Shown here one piece after another: positions 25,241-38,920 of a DNA stretch of 64,000 bases. The DNA is from Mimachlamys varia. Lineage: Eukaryota > Mollusca > Bivalvia > Pectinida > Pectinidae. The notes beneath the pieces are model-generated. The model saw nothing but the letters and a program-made list of their open reading frames with translations. It searched no databases and had not been told where the DNA came from. The translations under genes and the position numbers were made by a program. The stretch covers positions 6,324,001 to 6,388,000 of the forward strand of contig OX392538.1 in the NCBI GenBank assembly GCA_947623455.1, written 5' to 3'. Positions within the stretch are counted from its first letter, which is position 1. The number at the start of each line of letters is the position of its first letter.

Positions 25241-28200
25241 CAATGACGGTCTCCCCAGTCCTGTACCCTTAGACAACAATGATAGTCTCCCCAGTCCTGT
25301 ACCCTTAGACAACAATGACGGTCTCCCCAGTCCTGTACCCTCACACAACAATGACAGTCTCCCAAGTCCTGTACCCTCAGACAACAATGACAGTCTCCCC
25401 AGTTCTGTACCCTCACACAACAATGACAGTCTCCCCAGTCCTGTACCCTCAGACAAAAATGATAGTCTCCCAGTCATGTATCCTCAGACAACAATGAAGG
25501 TCTCCCCAGTCCTGTACCCTCAGACAACAATGACAGTCTCCCCAGTCCTATACCCCCAGAAAACAATGACGGTCTCCCCAGTCCTGTACCCTCACACAAC
25601 AATGACAGTCTATCCAGTCCTGTACCCTCAGACAACAATGACAGTCTCCCCAGTTCTGTACCCTCACACAACAATGAGAGTCTCCCCAGTCCTGTACCCT
25701 CAGACAACAATGATAGTCTCCCAGTCATGTATCCTCAGACAACAATGACCGTCTCCCCAGTCCTGTACCCTCAGACAACAATGACAGTCTCCCCAGTCCT
25801 ATACCCTCAGACAACAATGACAGTCTCCCCAGTCCTGTACCCTCACACAACAATGAAGGTCTCCCCAGTCCTGTACCCTCAGACAACAATGACAGTCTCC
25901 CCAGTCCTGTACCCTCAGACAACAATGACGGTCTCCCCAGTTCTGTACGCCCAGACAACAATGATAGATTCCCCAGTCCTGTACCCTCAGACAACAATGA
26001 CAGTCTCCCCAGTCCTGTACCCTCAGACAACAATGACGGTCTCCCCAGTCCTGTACGCCAAGACAACAATGATAGATTCCCGAGTCCTGTACCCTCAGAC
26101 AACAATGACCGTCTCCCCAGTCCTGTACCCTCAGACAACAATGATAGTCTCCCCAGTCATGCATCCTCAGACAAAAATGACGGTCTCTCCAGTCCTGTAC
26201 CCTCAGACAACAATGATAGTCTCCCCAGTCCTGTACCCTCAGACAACAATGATAGTCTCCCCAGTCATGTATCCTCAGACAAAAATGACGGTCTCTCCAG
26301 TCCTGTACCCTCACACATCAATGACCGTCTGCCCTGTCCTGTACCCACAGACAACTATGAAGGTCTCCCCAGTCCTGTACCCACAGACAACAATGATAGT
26401 CTCCCCAGTCCTGTACCCTTAGACAACAATGACCGTCTCCCCAGTCCTGTACCCTCAGACAACAATGACGGTCTCCCCAGTCCTGTACCCTTAGACAACA
26501 ATGATAGTCTCCCCAGTCCTGTACCCTTAGACAACAATGACGGTCTCCCCAGTCCTGTACCCTCACACAACAATGACAGTCTCCCCAGTCCTGTACCCTC
26601 AGACAACAATGAAGGTCTCCCCAGTTCTGTACCCTCACACAACAATGACAGTCTCCCCAGTCCTGTACCCTCAGACAACAATGATAGTCTCCCAGTCATG
26701 TATCCTCAGACAACAATGAAGGTCTCCCCAGTCCTGTACCCTCAGACAACAATGATAGTCTCCCCAGTCCTATACCCCCAGACAACAATGACAGTCTCCC
26801 CAGTCCTGTACCCTCACACAACAATGAAGGTCTCCCCAGTCCTGTACCCTCAGACAACAATGACAGTCTCCCCAGTCCTGTACCCTCAGACAACAATGAC
26901 GGTCTCCCCAGTTCTGTACGCCCAGACAACAATGATAGATTCCCCAGTCCTGTACCCTCAGACAACAATGACAGTCTCCCCAGTCCTGTACCCTCAGACA
27001 ACAATGACGGTCTCCCCAGTCCTGTACGCCAAGACAACAATGATGGATTCCCGAGTCCTGTACCCTCAGACAACAATGACGGTCTCCCCAGTCCTGTACC
27101 CTCAGACAACAATGATAGTCTCCCCAGTCATGTATCCTCAGACAAAAATGACGGTCTCTCCAGTCCTGTACCCTCACACAACAATGATAGTCTCCCCAGT
27201 CCTGTACCCTCACACAACAATGATAGTCTCCCATGTCATGTATCCTCAGACAAAAATGACGGTCTCTCCAGTCCTGTACCCTCACACAATAATGACAGTC
27301 TCCCCAGTCCTGTACCCTCAGACAACAATGACAGTCTCCCCAGTCCTGTACCCTTAGACAACAATGACCGTCTCCCCAGTCCTGTACCCTTAGACAACAA
27401 TGACGGTCTCCCCAGTCCTGTACCCTTAGACAACAATGACCGTCTCCCCAGTCCTGTACCCTCAGACAACAATGACCGTCTCCCTAGTCCTGTACCCTTA
27501 GACAACAATGACAGTCTCCCCAGTCCTGTACCCTCACACAACAATGACGGTCTCCCCAGTCCTGTACCCTCACACAACAATGACCGTCTGCCCAGTCCTG
27601 TACCCTTAGACAACAATGACCGTCTCCCCAGTCCTGTTCCCTTAGACAACAATGACAGTCTCCCCAGTCCTGTACCCTCACACAACAATGACAGTCTCCC
27701 CAGTCCTGTACCCACAGACAACTATGAAGGTCTCCCCAGTCCTGTACCCACAGACAACAATGATAGTCTCCCCAGTCCTGTACCCTTAGACAACAATGAA
27801 GGTCTCCCCAGTCCTGTACCCTTAGACAACAATGACGGTCTCCCCAGTCCTGTACCCTTAGACAACAATGACCGTCTCCCCAGTCCTGTACCCTCAGACA
27901 ACAATGACCGTCTCCCTAGTCCTGTACCCTTAGACAACAATGACAGTCTCCCCAGTCCTGTACCCTCACACAACAATGACCGTCTCCCCAGTCCTGTACC
28001 CACAGACAACTATGAAGGTCTCCCCAGTCCTGTACCCACAGACAACAATGATAGTCTCCCCAGTCCTGTACCCTTAGACAACAATGAAGGTCTCCCCAGT
28101 CCTGTACCCACAGACAACAATGACAGTCTCCCCAGTCCTGTACGCCCAGACAACAACGATAGATTCCCCATCCTGTACCCTCAGACAACAATGACGGTCT

Positions 28201-29141
28201 ACCCAGTCCTGTACCCTTAGACAACAATGACAGTCTCCCCAGTCCTGTACCATCAGACAACAATGACGGTCTCCCCAGTCCTGTACCCTTAGACAACAAT
28301 GAAGGTCTCCCCAGTCCTGTACCCACAGACAACAATGATAGTCTCCCCAGTCCTGTACCCTAAAACAACAATGACAGTCTCCCCAGTCCTGTACCCTTTG
28401 ACAACAATGACGGTCTCCCCAGTCCTGTACCCTCACACAACAATGACGGTCTCCCCAGTCCTGTACCCTCAGACAACAATGACGGTCTCTCCAGTCCTGT
28501 ACCCTCACACAACATTGACCGTCTCCCCATTCCTGTACCCTAAAACAACAATGAAGGTCTCCCAAGTTCTGTACCCTCACACAACAATGACGGTCTCCCC
28601 AGTCCTGAACCCTTAGACAACAATGACAGTCTCCCCAGTCCTGTACCCTCGCACAACAATGACAGTCTCCTCGTTCCTGTACCCTTAGACAACAATGAAG
28701 GTCTCCCCAGTCCTGTACCCTCAGACAACAATGATAGTCTCCCCAGTCATGTATCCTCAGACAAAAATGACGGTCTCTCCAGTCCTGTACCCTCAGACAA
28801 CAATGACAGTCTCCCCAGTCCTGTACCCTCAGACAAAAATGACGGTCTCTCAAGTCCTGTACCCTCACACAACAATGACCGTCTCCCCAGTCCTGTACCC
28901 TTAGACAACAATGACGGTCTCCCCAGTCCTGTACCCTTAGACAACAATGATAGTCTCCCCAGTCCTGTACCCTTAGACAACAATGACGGTCTCCCCAGTC
29001 CTGTACCCTCACACAACAATGACAGTCTCCCCAGTCCTGTACCCTCAGACAACAATGACAGTCTCCCCAGTTCTGTACCCTCACACAACAATGACAGTCT
29101 CCCCAGTCCTGTACCCTCAGACAAAAATGATAGTCTCCCAG

Positions 29142-32100
29142 TCATGTATCCTCAGACAACAATGACAGTCTCCCCAGTCCTGTACCCTCAGACAACAATG
29201 ACAGTCTCCCCAGTCCTATACCCCCAGAAAACAATGACGGTCTCCCCAGTCCTGTACCCTCACACAACAATGACAGTCTATCCAGTCCTGTACCCTCAGA
29301 CAACAATGAAGGTCTCCCCAGTTCTGTACCCTCACACAACAATGAGAGTCTCCCCAGTCCTGTACCCTCAGACAACAATGATAGTCTCCCAGTCATGTAT
29401 CCTCAGACAACAATGACCGTCTCCCCAGTCCTGTACCCTCAGACAACAATGACAGTCTCCTCAGTCCTATACCCTCAGACAACAATGACAGTCTCCCCAG
29501 TCCTGTACCCTCACACAACAATGAAGGTCTCCCCAGTCCTGTACCCTCAGACAACAATGACAGTCTCCCCAGTCCTGTACCCTCAGACAACAATGACGGT
29601 CTCCCCAGTTCTGTACGCCCAGACAACAATGATAGATTCCCCAGTCCTGTACCCTCAGACAACAATGACAGTCTCCCCAGTCCTGTACCCTCAGACAACA
29701 ATGACGGTCTCCCCAGTCCTGTACGCCAAGACAACAATGATAGATTCCCGAGTCCTGTACCCTCAGACAACAATGACAGTCTCCCCAGTCCTGTACCCTC
29801 AGACAACAATGATAGTCTCCCCAGTCATGTATCCTCAGACAAAAATGACGGTCTCCCAGTCCTGTACCCTCAGACAACAATGATAGTCTCCCCAGTCCTG
29901 TACCCTCAGACAACAATGATAGTCTCCCCAGTCATGTATCCTCAGACAAAAATGACGGTCTCTCCAGTCCTGTACCCTCAGACAACAATGACAGTCTCCC
30001 CAGTCCTGTACCCTCAGACAACAATGACAGTCTCCCCAGTCCTGTACCCTTAGATAACAATGACCGTCTCCCCAGTCCTGTACCCTTAGACAACAATGAC
30101 GGTCTCCCCAGTCCTGTACCCTTAGACAACAATGACGGTCTCCCCAGTTCTGTACCCTCACACAACAATGACAGTCTCCCCAGTCCTGTACCCTCAGACA
30201 AAAATGATAGTCTCCCAGTCATGTACCCTAAAACAACAATGACAGTCTCCCCAGAACTGTACCCTTTGACAACAATGACGGTCTCCCCAGTCCTGTACCC
30301 TCACACAACAATGACGGTCTCCCCAGTCCTGTACCCTCAGACAACAATGACGGTCTCTCCAGTCCTGTACCCTCACACAACATTGACCGTCTCCCCATTC
30401 CTGTACCCTAAAACAACAATGAAGGTCTCCCAAGTTCTGTACCCTCACACAACAATGACGGTCTCCCCAGTCCTGAACCCTTAGACAACAATGACAGTCT
30501 CCCCAGTCCTGTACCCTCGCACAACAATGACAGTCTCCTCGTTCCTGTACCCTTAGACAACAATGAAGGTCTCCCCAGTCCTGTACCCTCAGACAACAAT
30601 GATAGTCTCCCCAGTCATGTATCCTCAGACAAAAATGACGGTCTCTCCAGTCCTGTACCCTCAGACAACAATGACAGTCTCCCCAGTCCTGTACCCTCAG
30701 ACAAAAATGACGGTCTTTCAAGTCCTGTACCCTCACACAACAATGACCGTCTCCCCAGTCCTGTACCCTTAGACAACAATGACGGTCTCCCCAGTCCTGT
30801 ACCCTCACACAACAATGACGGTCTCCCCAGTCCTGTACCCTCAGACAACAATGACGGTCTCTCCAGTCCTGTACCCTCACACAACATTGACCGTCTCCCC
30901 ATTCCTGTACCCTAAAACAACAATGAAGGTCTCCCAAGTTCTGTACCCTCACACAACAATGACGGTCTCCCCAGTCCTGAACCCTTAGACAACAATGACA
31001 GTCTCCCCAGTCCTGTACCCTCGCACAACAATGACAGTCTCCTCGTTCCTGTACCCTTAGACAACAATGAAGGTCTCCCCAGTCCTGTACCCTCAGACAA
31101 CAATGATAGTCTCCCCAGTCATGTATCCTCAGACAAAAATGACGGTCTCTCCAGTCCTGTACCCTCAGACAACAATGACAGTCTCCCCAGTCCTGTACCC
31201 TCAGACAAAAATGACGGTCTCTCAAGTCCTGTACCCTCACACAACAATGACCGTCTCCCCAGTCCTGTACCCTTAGACAACAATGACGGTCTCCCCAGTC
31301 CTGTACCCTTAGACAACAATGATAGTCTCCCCAGTCCTGTACCCTTAGACAACAATGACGGTCTCCCCAGTCCTGTACCCTCACACAACAATGACAGTCT
31401 CCCCAGTCCTGTACCCTCAGACAACAATGACAGTCTCCCCAGTTCTGTACCCTCACACAACAATGACAGTCTCCCCAGTCCTGTACCCTCAGACAAAAAT
31501 GATAGTCTCCCAGTCATGTATCCTCAGACAACAATGACAGTCTCCCCAGTCCTGTACCCTCAGACAACAATGACAGTCTCCCCAGTCCTATACCCCCAGA
31601 AAACAATGACGGTCTCCCCAGTCCTGTACCCTCACACAACAATGACAGTCTATCCAGTCCTGTACCCTCAGACAACAATGAAGGTCTCCCCAGTTCTGTA
31701 CCCTCACACAACAATGAGAGTCTCCCCAGTCCTGTACCCTCAGACAACAATGATAGTCTCCCAGTCATGTATCCTCAGACAACAATGACCGTCTCCCCAG
31801 TCCTGTACCCTCAGACAACAATGACAGTCTCCTCAGTCCTATACCCTCAGACAACAATGACAGTCTCCCCAGTCCTGTACCCTCACACAACAATGAAGGT
31901 CTCCCCAGTCCTGTACCCTCAGACAACAATGACAGTCTCCCCAGTCCTGTACCCTCAGACAACAATGACGGTCTCCCCAGTTCTGTACGCCCAGACAACA
32001 ATGATAGATTCCCCAGTCCTGTACCCTCAGACAACAATGACAGTCTCCCCAGTCCTGTACCCTCAGACAACAATGACGGTCTCCCCAGTCCTGTACGCCA

Positions 32101-35100
32101 AGACAACAATGATAGATTCCCGAGTCCTGTACCCTCAGACAACAATGACAGTCTCCCCAGTCCTGTACCCTCAGACAACAATGATAGTCTCCCCAGTCAT
32201 GTATCCTCAGACAAAAATGACGGTCTCTCCAGTCCTGTACCCTCAGACAACAATGATAGTCTCCCCAGTCCTGTACCCTCAGACAACAATGATAGTCTCC
32301 CCAGTCATGTATCCTCAGACAAAAATGACGGTCTCTCCAGTCCTGTACCCTCAGACAACAATGACAGTCTCCCCAGTCCTGTACCCTCAGACAACAATGA
32401 CAGTCTCCCCAATCCTGTACCCTTAGATAACAATGACCGTCTCCCCAGTCCTGTACCCTTAGACAACAATGACGGTCTCCCCAGTCCTGTACCCTTAGAC
32501 AACAATGACGGTCTCCCCAGTTCTGTACCCTCACACAACAATGACAGTCTCCCCAGTCCTGTACCCTCAGACAAAAATGATAGTCTCCCAGTCATGTACC
32601 CTAAAACAACAATGACAGTCTCCCCAGAACTGTACCCTTTGACAACAATGACGGTCTCCCCAGTCCTGTACCCTCACACAACAATGACGGTCTCCCCAGT
32701 CCTGTACCCTCAGACAACAATGACGGTCTCTCCAGTCCTGTACCCTCACACAACATTGACCGTCTCCCCATTCCTGTACCCTAAAACAACAATGAAGGTC
32801 TCCCAAGTTCTGTACCCTCACACAACAATGACGGTCTCCCCAGTCCTGAACCCTTAGACAACAATGACAGTCTCCCCAGTCCTGTACCCTCGCACAACAA
32901 TGACAGTCTCCTCGTTCCTGTACCCTTAGACAACAATGAAGGTCTCCCCAGTCCTGTACCCTCAGACAACAATGATAGTCTCCCCAGTCATGTATCCTCA
33001 GACAAAAATGACGGTCTCTCCAGTCCTGTACCCTCACACAACAATGACAGTCTCCCCAGTCCTGTACCCTCAGACAAAAATGACGGTCTCTCAAGTCCTG
33101 TACCCTCACACAACAATGACCGTCTCCCCAGTCCTGTACCCTTAGACAACAATGACGGTCTCCCCAGTCCTGTACCCTTAGACAACAATGATAGTCTCCC
33201 CAGTCCTGTACCCTTAGACAACAATGACGGTCTCCCCAGTCCTGTACCCTCACACAACAATGACAGTCTCCCCAGTCCTGTACCCTCAGACAACAATGAC
33301 AGTCTCCCCAGTTCTGTACCCTCACACAACAATGACAGTCTCCCCAGTCCTGTACCCTCAGACAAAAATGATAGTCTCCCAGTCATGTATCCTCAGACAA
33401 CAATGACAGTCTCCCCAGTCCTGTACCCTCAGACAACAATGACAGTCTCCCCAGTCCTATACCCCCAGAAAACAATGACGGTCTCCCCAGTCCTGTACCC
33501 TCACACAACAATGACAGTCTATCCAGTCCTGTACCCTCAGACAACAATGAAGGTCTCCCCAGTTCTGTACCCTCACACAACAATGAGAGTCTCCCCAGTC
33601 CTGTACCCTCAGACAACAATGATAGTCTCCCAGTCATGTATCCTCAGACAACAATGACCGTCTCCCCAGTCCTGTACCCTCAGACAACAATGACAGTCTC
33701 CTCAGTCCTATACCCTCAGACAACAATGACAGTCTCCCCAGTCCTGTACCCTCGCACAACAATGACAGTCTCCTCGTTCCTGTACCCTTAGACAACAATG
33801 AAGGTCTCCCCAGTCCTGTACCCTCAGACAACAATGATAGTCTCCCCAGTCATGTATCCTCAGACAAAAATGACGGTCTCTCCAGTCCTGTACCCTCAGA
33901 CAACAATGACAGTCTCCCCAGTCCTGTACCCTCAGACAAAAATGACGGTCTCTCAAGTCCTGTACCCTCACACAACAATGACCGTCTCCCCAGTCCTGTA
34001 CCCTTAGACAACAATGACGGTCTCCCCAGTCCTGTACCCTTAGACAACAATGATAGTCTCCCCAGTCCTGTACCCTTAGACAACAATGACGGTCTCCCCA
34101 GTCCTGTACCCTCACACAACAATGACAGTCTCCCCAGTCCTGTACCCTCAGACAACAATGACAGTCTCCCCAGTTCTGTACCCTCACACAACAATGACAG
34201 TCTCCCCAGTCCTGTACCCTCAGACAAAAATGATAGTCTCCCAGTCATGTATCCTCAGACAACAATGACAGTCTCCCCAGTCCTGTACCCTCAGACAACA
34301 ATGACAGTCTCCCCAGTCCTATACCCCCAGAAAACAATGACGGTCTCCCCAGTCCTGTACCCTCACACAACAATGACAGTCTATCCAGTCCTGTACCCTC
34401 AGACAACAATGAAGGTCTCCCCAGTTCTGTACCCTCACACAACAATGAGAGTCTCCCCAGTCCTGTACCCTCAGACAACAATGATAGTCTCCCAGTCATG
34501 TATCCTCAGACAACAATGACCGTCTCCCCAGTCCTGTACCCTCAGACAACAATGACAGTCTCCTCAGTCCTATACCCTCAGACAACAATGACAGTCTCCC
34601 CAGTCCTGTACCCTCACACAACAATGAAGGTCTCCCCAGTCCTGTACCCTCAGACAACAATGACAGTCTCCCCAGTCCTGTACCCTCAGACAACAATGAC
34701 GGTCTCCCCAGTTCTGTACGCCCAGACAACAATGATAGATTCCCCAGTCCTGTACCCTCAGACAACAATGACAGTCTCCCCAGTCCTGTACCCTCAGACA
34801 ACAATGACGGTCTCCCCAGTCCTGTACGCCAAGACAACAATGATAGATTCCCGAGTCCTGTACCCTCAGACAACAATGACGGTCTCCCCAGTCCTGTACC
34901 CTCAGACAACAATGATAGTCTCCCCAGTCATGTATCCTCAGACAAAAATGACGGTCTCTCCAGTCCTGTACCCTCAGACAACAATGATAGTCTCCCCAGT
35001 CCTGTACCCTCAGACAACAATGATAGTCTCCCCAGTCATGTATCCTCAGACAAAAATGACGGTCTCTCCAGTCCTGTACCCTCAGACAACAATGACAGTC

Positions 35101-38100
35101 TCCCCAGTCCTGTACCCTCAGACAACAATGACAGTCTCCCCAATCCTGTACCCTTAGATAACAATGACCGTCTCCCCAGTCCTGTACCCTTAGACAACAA
35201 TGACGGTCTCCCCAGTCCTGTACCCTTAGACAACAATGACGGTCTCCCCAGTTCTGTACCCTCACACAACAATGACAGTCTCCCCAGTCCTGTACCCTCA
35301 GACAAAAATGATAGTCTCCCAGTCATGTACCCTAAAACAACAATGACAGTCTCCCCAGAACTGTACCCTTTGACAACAATGACGGTCTCCCCAGTCCTGT
35401 ACCCTCACACAACAATGACGGTCTCCCCAGTCCTGTACCCTCAGACAACAATGACGGTCTCTCCAGTCCTGTACCCTCACACAACATTGACCGTCTCCCC
35501 ATTCCTGTACCCTAAAACAACAATGAAGGTCTCCCAAGTTCTGTACCCTCACACAACAATGACGGTCTCCCCAGTCCTGAACCCTTAGACAACAATGACA
35601 GTCTCCCCAGTCCTGTACCCTCGCACAACAATGACAGTCTCCTCGTTCCTGTACCCTTAGACAACAATGAAGGTCTCCCCAGTCCTGTACCCTCAGACAA
35701 CAATGATAGTCTCCCCAGTCATGTATCCTCATACAAAAATGACGGTCTCTCCAGTCCTGTACCCTCAGACAACAATGACAGTCTCCCCAGTCCTGTACCC
35801 TCAGACAAAAATGACGGTCTCTCAAGTCCTGTACCCTCACACAACAATGACCGTCTCCCCAGTCCTGTACCCTTAGACAACAATGACGGTCTCCCCAGTC
35901 CTGTACCCTTAGACAACAATGATAGTCTCCCCAGTCCTGTACCCTTAGACAACAATGACGGTCTCCCCAGTCCTGTACCCTCACACAACAATGACAGTCT
36001 CCCCAGTCCTGTACCCTCAGACAACAATGACAGTCTCCCCAGTTCTGTACCCTCACACAACAATGACAGTCTCCCCAGTCCTGTACCCTCAGACAAAAAT
36101 GATAGTCTCCCAGTCATGTATCCTCAGACAACAATGACAGTCTCCCCAGTCCTGTACCCTCAGACAACAATGACAGTCTCCCCAGTCCTATACCCCCAGA
36201 AAACAATGACGGTCTCCCCAGTCCTGTACCCTCACACAACAATGACAGTCTATCCAGTCCTGTACCCTCAGACAACAATGAAGGTCTCCCCAGTTCTGTA
36301 CCCTCACACAACAATGAGAGTCTCCCCAGTCCTGTACCCTCAGACAACAATGATAGTCTCCCAGTCATGTATCCTCAGACAACAATGACCGTCTCCCCAG
36401 TCCTGTACCCTCAGACAACAATGACAGTCTCCTCAGTCCTATACCCTCAGACAACAATGACAGTCTCCCCAGTCCTGTACCCTCGCACAACAATGACAGT
36501 CTCCTCGTTCCTGTACCCTTAGACAACAATGAAGGTCTCCCCAGTCCTGTACCCTCAGACAACAATGATAGTCTCCCCAGTCATGTATCCTCAGACAAAA
36601 ATGACGGTCTCTCCAGTCCTGTACCCTCAGACAACAATGACAGTCTCCCCAGTCCTGTACCCTCAGACAAAAATGACGGTCTCTCAAGTCCTGTACCCTC
36701 ACACAACAATGACCGTCTCCCCAGTCCTGTACCCTTAGACAACAATGACGGTCTCCCCAGTCCTGTACCCTTAGACAACAATGATAGTCTCCCCAGTCCT
36801 GTACCCTTAGACAACAATGACGGTCTCCCCAGTCCTGTACCCTCACACAACAATGACAGTCTCCCCAGTCCTGTACCCTCAGACAACAATGACAGTCTCC
36901 CCAGTTCTGTACCCTCACACAACAATGACAGTCTCCCCAGTCCTGTACCCTCAGACAAAAATGATAGTCTCCCAGTCATGTATCCTCAGACAACAATGAC
37001 AGTCTCCCCAGTCCTGTACCCTCAGACAACAATGACAGTCTCCCCAGTCCTATACCCCCAGAAAACAATGACGGTCTCCCCAGTCCTGTACCCTCACACA
37101 ACAATGACAGTCTATCCAGTCCTGTACCCTCAGACAACAATGAAGGTCTCCCCAGTTCTGTACCCTCACACAACAATGAGAGTCTCCCCAGTCCTGTACC
37201 CTCAGACAACAATGATAGTCTCCCAGTCATGTATCCTCAGACAACAATGACCGTCTCCCCAGTCCTGTACCCTCAGACAACAATGACAGTCTCCTCAGTC
37301 CTATACCCTCAGACAACAATGACAGTCTCCCCAGTCCTGTACCCTCACACAACAATGAAGGTCTCCCCAGTCCTGTACCCTCAGACAACAATGACAGTCT
37401 CCCCAGTCCTGTACCCTCAGACAACAATGACGGTCTCCCCAGTTCTGTACGCCCAGACAACAATGATAGATTCCCCAGTCCTGTACCCTCAGACAACAAT
37501 GACAGTCTCCCCAGTCCTGTACCCTCAGACAACAATGACGGTCTCCCCAGTCCTGTACGCCAAGACAACAATGATAGATTCCCGAGTCCTGTACCCTCAG
37601 ACAACAATGACGGTCTCCCCAGTCCTGTACCCTCAGACAACAATGATAGTCTCCCCAGTCATGTATCCTCAGACAAAAATGACGGTCTCTCCAGTCCTGT
37701 ACCCTCAGACAACAATGATAGTCTCCCCAGTCCTGTACCCTCAGACAACAATGATAGTCTCCCCAGTCATGTATCCTCAGACAAAAATGACGGTCTCTCC
37801 AGTCCTGTACCCTCAGACAACAATGACAGTCTCCCCAGTCCTGTACCCTCAGACAACAATGACAGTCTCCCCAGTCCTGTACCCTTAGATAACAATGACC
37901 GTCTCCCCAGTCCTGTACCCTTAGACAACAATGACGGTCTCCCCAGTCCTGTACCCTTAGACAACAATGACCGTCTCCCCAGTCCTGTACCCTCACACAA
38001 CAATGAACGTCTCCCCAGTCCTGTACCCTTAGACAACAATGACAGTCTCCCAAGTCCTGTACCCTCACACAACAATGACAGTCTCCCCAGTCCTGTACCC

Positions 38101-38920
38101 TTAGACAACAATGACGGTCTCCCCAGTCCTGTACCCACAGACAACAATGACGGTCTCCCAAGTCCTGTACCCTCACACAACAATGACCGTCTCCCCAGTC
38201 CTGTACCCTTAGACAACAATGACGGTCTCCCCAGTCCTGTACCCACAGACAACAATGACAGTCTCCCAAGTCCTGTACCCTCACACAACAATGACCGTCT
38301 GCCCTGTCCTGTACCCTCAGACAACTATGAAGGTCTCCCCAGTCCTGTACCCACAGACAACAATGATAGTCTCCCCAGTCCTGTACCCTTAGACAACAAT
38401 GACCGTCTCCCCAGTCCTGTACCCTCAGACAACAATGACGGTCTCCCCAGTCCTGTACCCTTAGACAACAATGATAGTCTCCCCAGTCCTGTACCCTTAG
38501 ACAACAATGACGGTCTCCCCAGTCCTGTACCCTCACACAACAATGACAGTCTCCCCAGTCCTGTACCCTCAGACAACAATGAAGGTCTCCCCAGTTCTGT
38601 ACCCTCACACAACAATGACAGTCTCCCCAGTCCTGTACCCTCAGACAACAATGATAGTCTCCCAGTCATGTATCCTCAGACAACAATGACAGTCTCCCCA
38701 GTCCTGTACCCTCAGACAACAATGATAGTCTCCCCAGTCCTATACCACCAGAAAACAATGACGGTCTCCCCAGTCCTGTACCCTCACACAACAATGACAG
38801 TCTATCCAGTCCTGTACCCTCAGACAACAATGAAGGTCTCCCCAGTTCTGTACCCTCACACAACAATGAGAGTCTCCCCAGTCCTGTACCCTCAGACAAC
38901 AATGATAGTCTCCCAGTCAT
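29142..38920. repeat. 2,731-bp higher-order repeat inside the minisatellite
   Basis: A distinctive 254-bp signature block (35-bp unit, then 'atacccccagaaaacaatga', then 'gtctatccagtc') starts at 29142, 31514, 33383, 34245, 36114, 36976 and 38666. Spacings are 2372, 1869, 862, 1869, 862 and 1690 bp. The 1869+862 pair gives an exact 2,731-bp period at 31514, 34245 and 36976. Within it, long runs look identical, so these copies are recent. Confidence 0.85.
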
